From Gymnogyps californianus (taxonomy: Eukaryota; Chordata; Aves; Accipitriformes; Cathartidae): a DNA stretch of 64,000 nt. This document shows positions 61,569-64,000 of this stretch, in pieces; position 1 is the stretch's first letter; the number at the start of each line of letters is the position of its first letter. Location of the stretch: contig NC_059475.1 of NCBI RefSeq assembly GCF_018139145.2, positions 13,853,437-13,917,436 of the forward strand. Reading direction: 5' to 3'. The translations under genes and the position numbers were made by a program. The notes beneath the pieces were generated by a model. That model saw nothing but the letters and a program-made list of their open reading frames with translations, was not told the origin of the DNA and did no database searches.

Positions 61569-64000
61569 ATAATTTTTCACAGAATGATTCCTGAATTTTC
61601 ATATCAGATTTCACTTTGAAATAACTCCTGGCCTTGCATGGTTTTCTGGTTGTTTTTTTTAAAGGTTCCATTTTATCTTCCTGATTTGTTTTTGCCCCAT
61701 TTATTGCACATAGCCAAGAAAGCACTTTATCCGGTATATTTATTAATTTCTTCACAAACTTATATTGGCGGAAAAAACCCAACCAAACAGAACCCCCACA
61801 CCACTATGTACCTGTAATACTTTCAGGAATCTCAATTTTTAAAGAATCATCAAGGCATTTGATATCTAAAGATGCTCTCGTTTTGTATTTGTATTACTAT
61901 GCAGGGTGCATACTTTTCATAGGTTCCTGCTGCAACTATTTTCACTTGTTTGCATTATTTTTCTGTTGAATCGTCTAGTGATGCTGTACACCAGGTTCAC
62001 TAATATCCTTAATCACCCCTTACTAGCGTCACAAATCAAGCCAGAATTTGATCCACTATCTCCACTGGAAAGACAACCATTTTACGTATTAATTTGTTAC
62101 ATTTGGGGTTTTTTCCCAGCACTGAATATTATGTCAAACAATAAACTAGGAGACCAAAGCTTTCAGAAATACCAGTTTAATGAGTGAAGCTACTACAAAA
62201 TGTCATCAATTTACTGCATTTGCAGGCTCTGTCCCACAAAAATGATGTTTCTTTTTAAAAATAGGCACAGTGTATACTGGATACTGCCATTAAGAATGAA
62301 ATACCAGTAATAATCAGACATATAGAAAAAAAATGCTAAATACCGTACTACCCATCACAGAATTACAAAATGCACTGACCTCTAACTTGAGAGGCACAAT
62401 CAGCTCTACATGAGCAATTAGCCACATTCCTTTTCTTGCCTTATGTCAGCGTAAGCTCATTAAACCTAATATTTCCCTCGCGTTTGTCTTTAGTACATTG
62501 TTCTGATCATAGTTTCATCATTCTTCGTGCCACTTAAAAAAGCATTACACATCTAAGACCAGACTACAATCATTACACTACAGCTTCAAGAGCTATTCAT
62601 GTATAATTCAATGATTTTTGCTCTGAATTAGCTTATTATTCATAGGATCTGGTCTAAAGGTTCTTTTTTCTTAAAGCACAAAAAGCTTGGCTATGCTTAG
62701 AAAGGTAATGCTCACTATAGTCAAATACTAACAGAAACCTTTAAAATGCTATATTAGCATGTAAAGTGCATTCACCCCTCAGCATTCATCCTGCTCGTCT
62801 ACAGGACATACAAAGGTTACAGTCAGAGTAGTCAGAGTGAAGACAAAACCTGAAGCAATTGCAAAGCTAAAAGCAGAACCTAAAACTTCCAAGATTTGGT
62901 CTAATTACCAATGAACTTCCTCCAACAAAATCTCTGGTGCCACAAAATGGTATAAAACCATTTAACTTTCATCCATTTTCATTAGTTAGATCTGAAGTTA
63001 TTAGCAAATCCATTCAATATTATTATAAAATCTTAAGACTCACACTTACTTTTAAAAGTAACTGAAAAATTGATACAAGTTCCACTACAGGGTTCTGCTA
63101 CCACTTGCATTTTCTTCATTCCTAAGTAACACAAATTAGCTATGTCTGTAGTGGATTGATAAGTAAAACCCTTCCGGCATTTTAAAGTTGCATTCGGTTT
63201 TACTTTTTCATTCAATAACAAAATATTTTGCAGCTTCGATAAGGATGCAAGACTGGAAATCCAGTTATAATCCCCTGCAAACACTCCAAGTTTACAACAC
63301 TATCAAAGGTAAACTAGATATGATTCCAAGGGTGAAATTATACATGAACAGTTAAATACCAGTGTGCGGAAAAACTAGATGAGCTGGATGACAAGGTGCT
63401 ACGTGTACGCTCTGAACATACTTTAACTGACAGGGATATTTGTTACTTGAGATTTGTTACTAACCATCAACATAAACTTCAGGAGAGGAGGTACTCAAAA
63501 TTTTCTTTAGTATAATTGATGAATAACACCGCCACTCTATGGAAACATACATAAGATGCAATTGATAGGCAAATGCTGAAGGCCAGGGAAGACCATGCAT
63601 AGCATAGCAGGTGAAGCAATAAGAATTGCAGCAGAAGCAGGGGTTTCTATAGCTAACAATATTAGTTTCCAACACATAGAGCAATATCAGCATGCAAAAG
63701 TTCTCAGTCTACATAAAGTGACATTACTTTTACTGACACAACTTGCTTCTATTAAAATATGCCAACTTCTGCCTGGTTGGAGAATTTTTCAGAAAATGAA
63801 TAAAACCATTATTGGCATATGAGAAAAATACGAGGTGTTACCTGCTGTGAGATAACAAAAAAATGTGCAACTCCTTCACAGTAAGCACACACTGCTCATA
63901 GACTAACTTGCCTATATCTAGCAGTTAAGTTCGAAGAGAGCTATCCAGCAAAGGCAGGCCCAGCATGCACGTGACCAGCGGCTGCAGAACAGCCCTGGAA

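Larger units (their letters stand above)
54403..64000 (-). other. TUB: Upstream TUB intron (more than 9.5 kb, continues past the window)
   Basis: I looked on the minus strand for the preceding TUB exons (start MTSKP-like, the Q/K-rich helix, the LVESYLSS segment) and did not find them. The upstream acceptor-donor pairs I inspected do not give tubby-like peptides. Contents seen: CR1 3' fragment at 54989-55122, L3-like fragment at 59845-59890, poly-T at 59808-59827, (AAAC)n at 61537-61568. Otherwise AT-rich and unrecognised. Confidence 0.65.

Noticed and set aside
63033..63284. Minus-strand 83-aa ORF ending near an AAAA|GTAAGT donor
   Set aside because: Cys-rich peptide without similarity to TUB and no acceptor in the needed phase.

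Overview
The window is animal nuclear DNA, almost certainly from a bird and probably from Neoaves. The evidence is CR1 LINEs with characteristic 3' tails, a solo LTR of the type common in neoavian genomes, sparse ancient MIR-like SINE remains, and vertebrate exon/intron structure. Two genes lie tail to tail: RIC3 on the + strand and TUB on the - strand. They are also neighbours on human 11p15, so the window looks like an ordinary piece of the syntenic avian chromosome. That syntenic placement is inference from gene identity.

Layout. (1) 1-17,640: RIC3. Exons 2-6 are at 4658-4881, 6130-6208, 8353-8446, 15029-15174 and 16301-16791. They join with matching phases and encode about 343 residues, including the second membrane segment, the coiled coil and the acidic C-terminus. 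Exon 1 lies upstream of the window. Intron 4 carries a 576-bp solo LTR with perfect 5-bp target duplications, in antisense orientation. (2) 17,641-19,130: a sharply bounded GC-rich block. It contains what looks like a complete small intronless gene: CRE-like site, TATA box, 118-codon arginine-rich ORF and AATAAA. (3) 19,125-23,752: a CR1 cluster. A nearly full-length but broken CR1 is inserted inside the reverse-transcriptase region of another CR1. (4) 23,753-39,118: intergenic DNA and/or TUB 3'UTR. It holds a perfect 16-bp hairpin with AATAAA on both strands, a good minus-strand poly(A) signal and a MIR. (5) 39,119-54,402: eight canonical TUB exons covering the whole tubby domain and part of the N-terminal region. 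A ninth, 72-nt candidate cassette exon is fully consistent in frame and splice sites. (6) 54,403-64,000: the next upstream TUB intron, more than 9.5 kb long, with CR1 and L3-like fragments. The TUB start lies beyond the window.

Function. RIC3 is an ER chaperone for nicotinic acetylcholine and 5-HT3 receptors. TUB is a phosphoinositide-binding adaptor for ciliary GPCR trafficking. They are neighbours, not an operon, and nothing in the sequence shows that they are co-regulated. The least explained parts are the intronless TATA-driven gene at 18.4 kb, the cassette exon in TUB and the palindromic double poly(A) signal between the genes.
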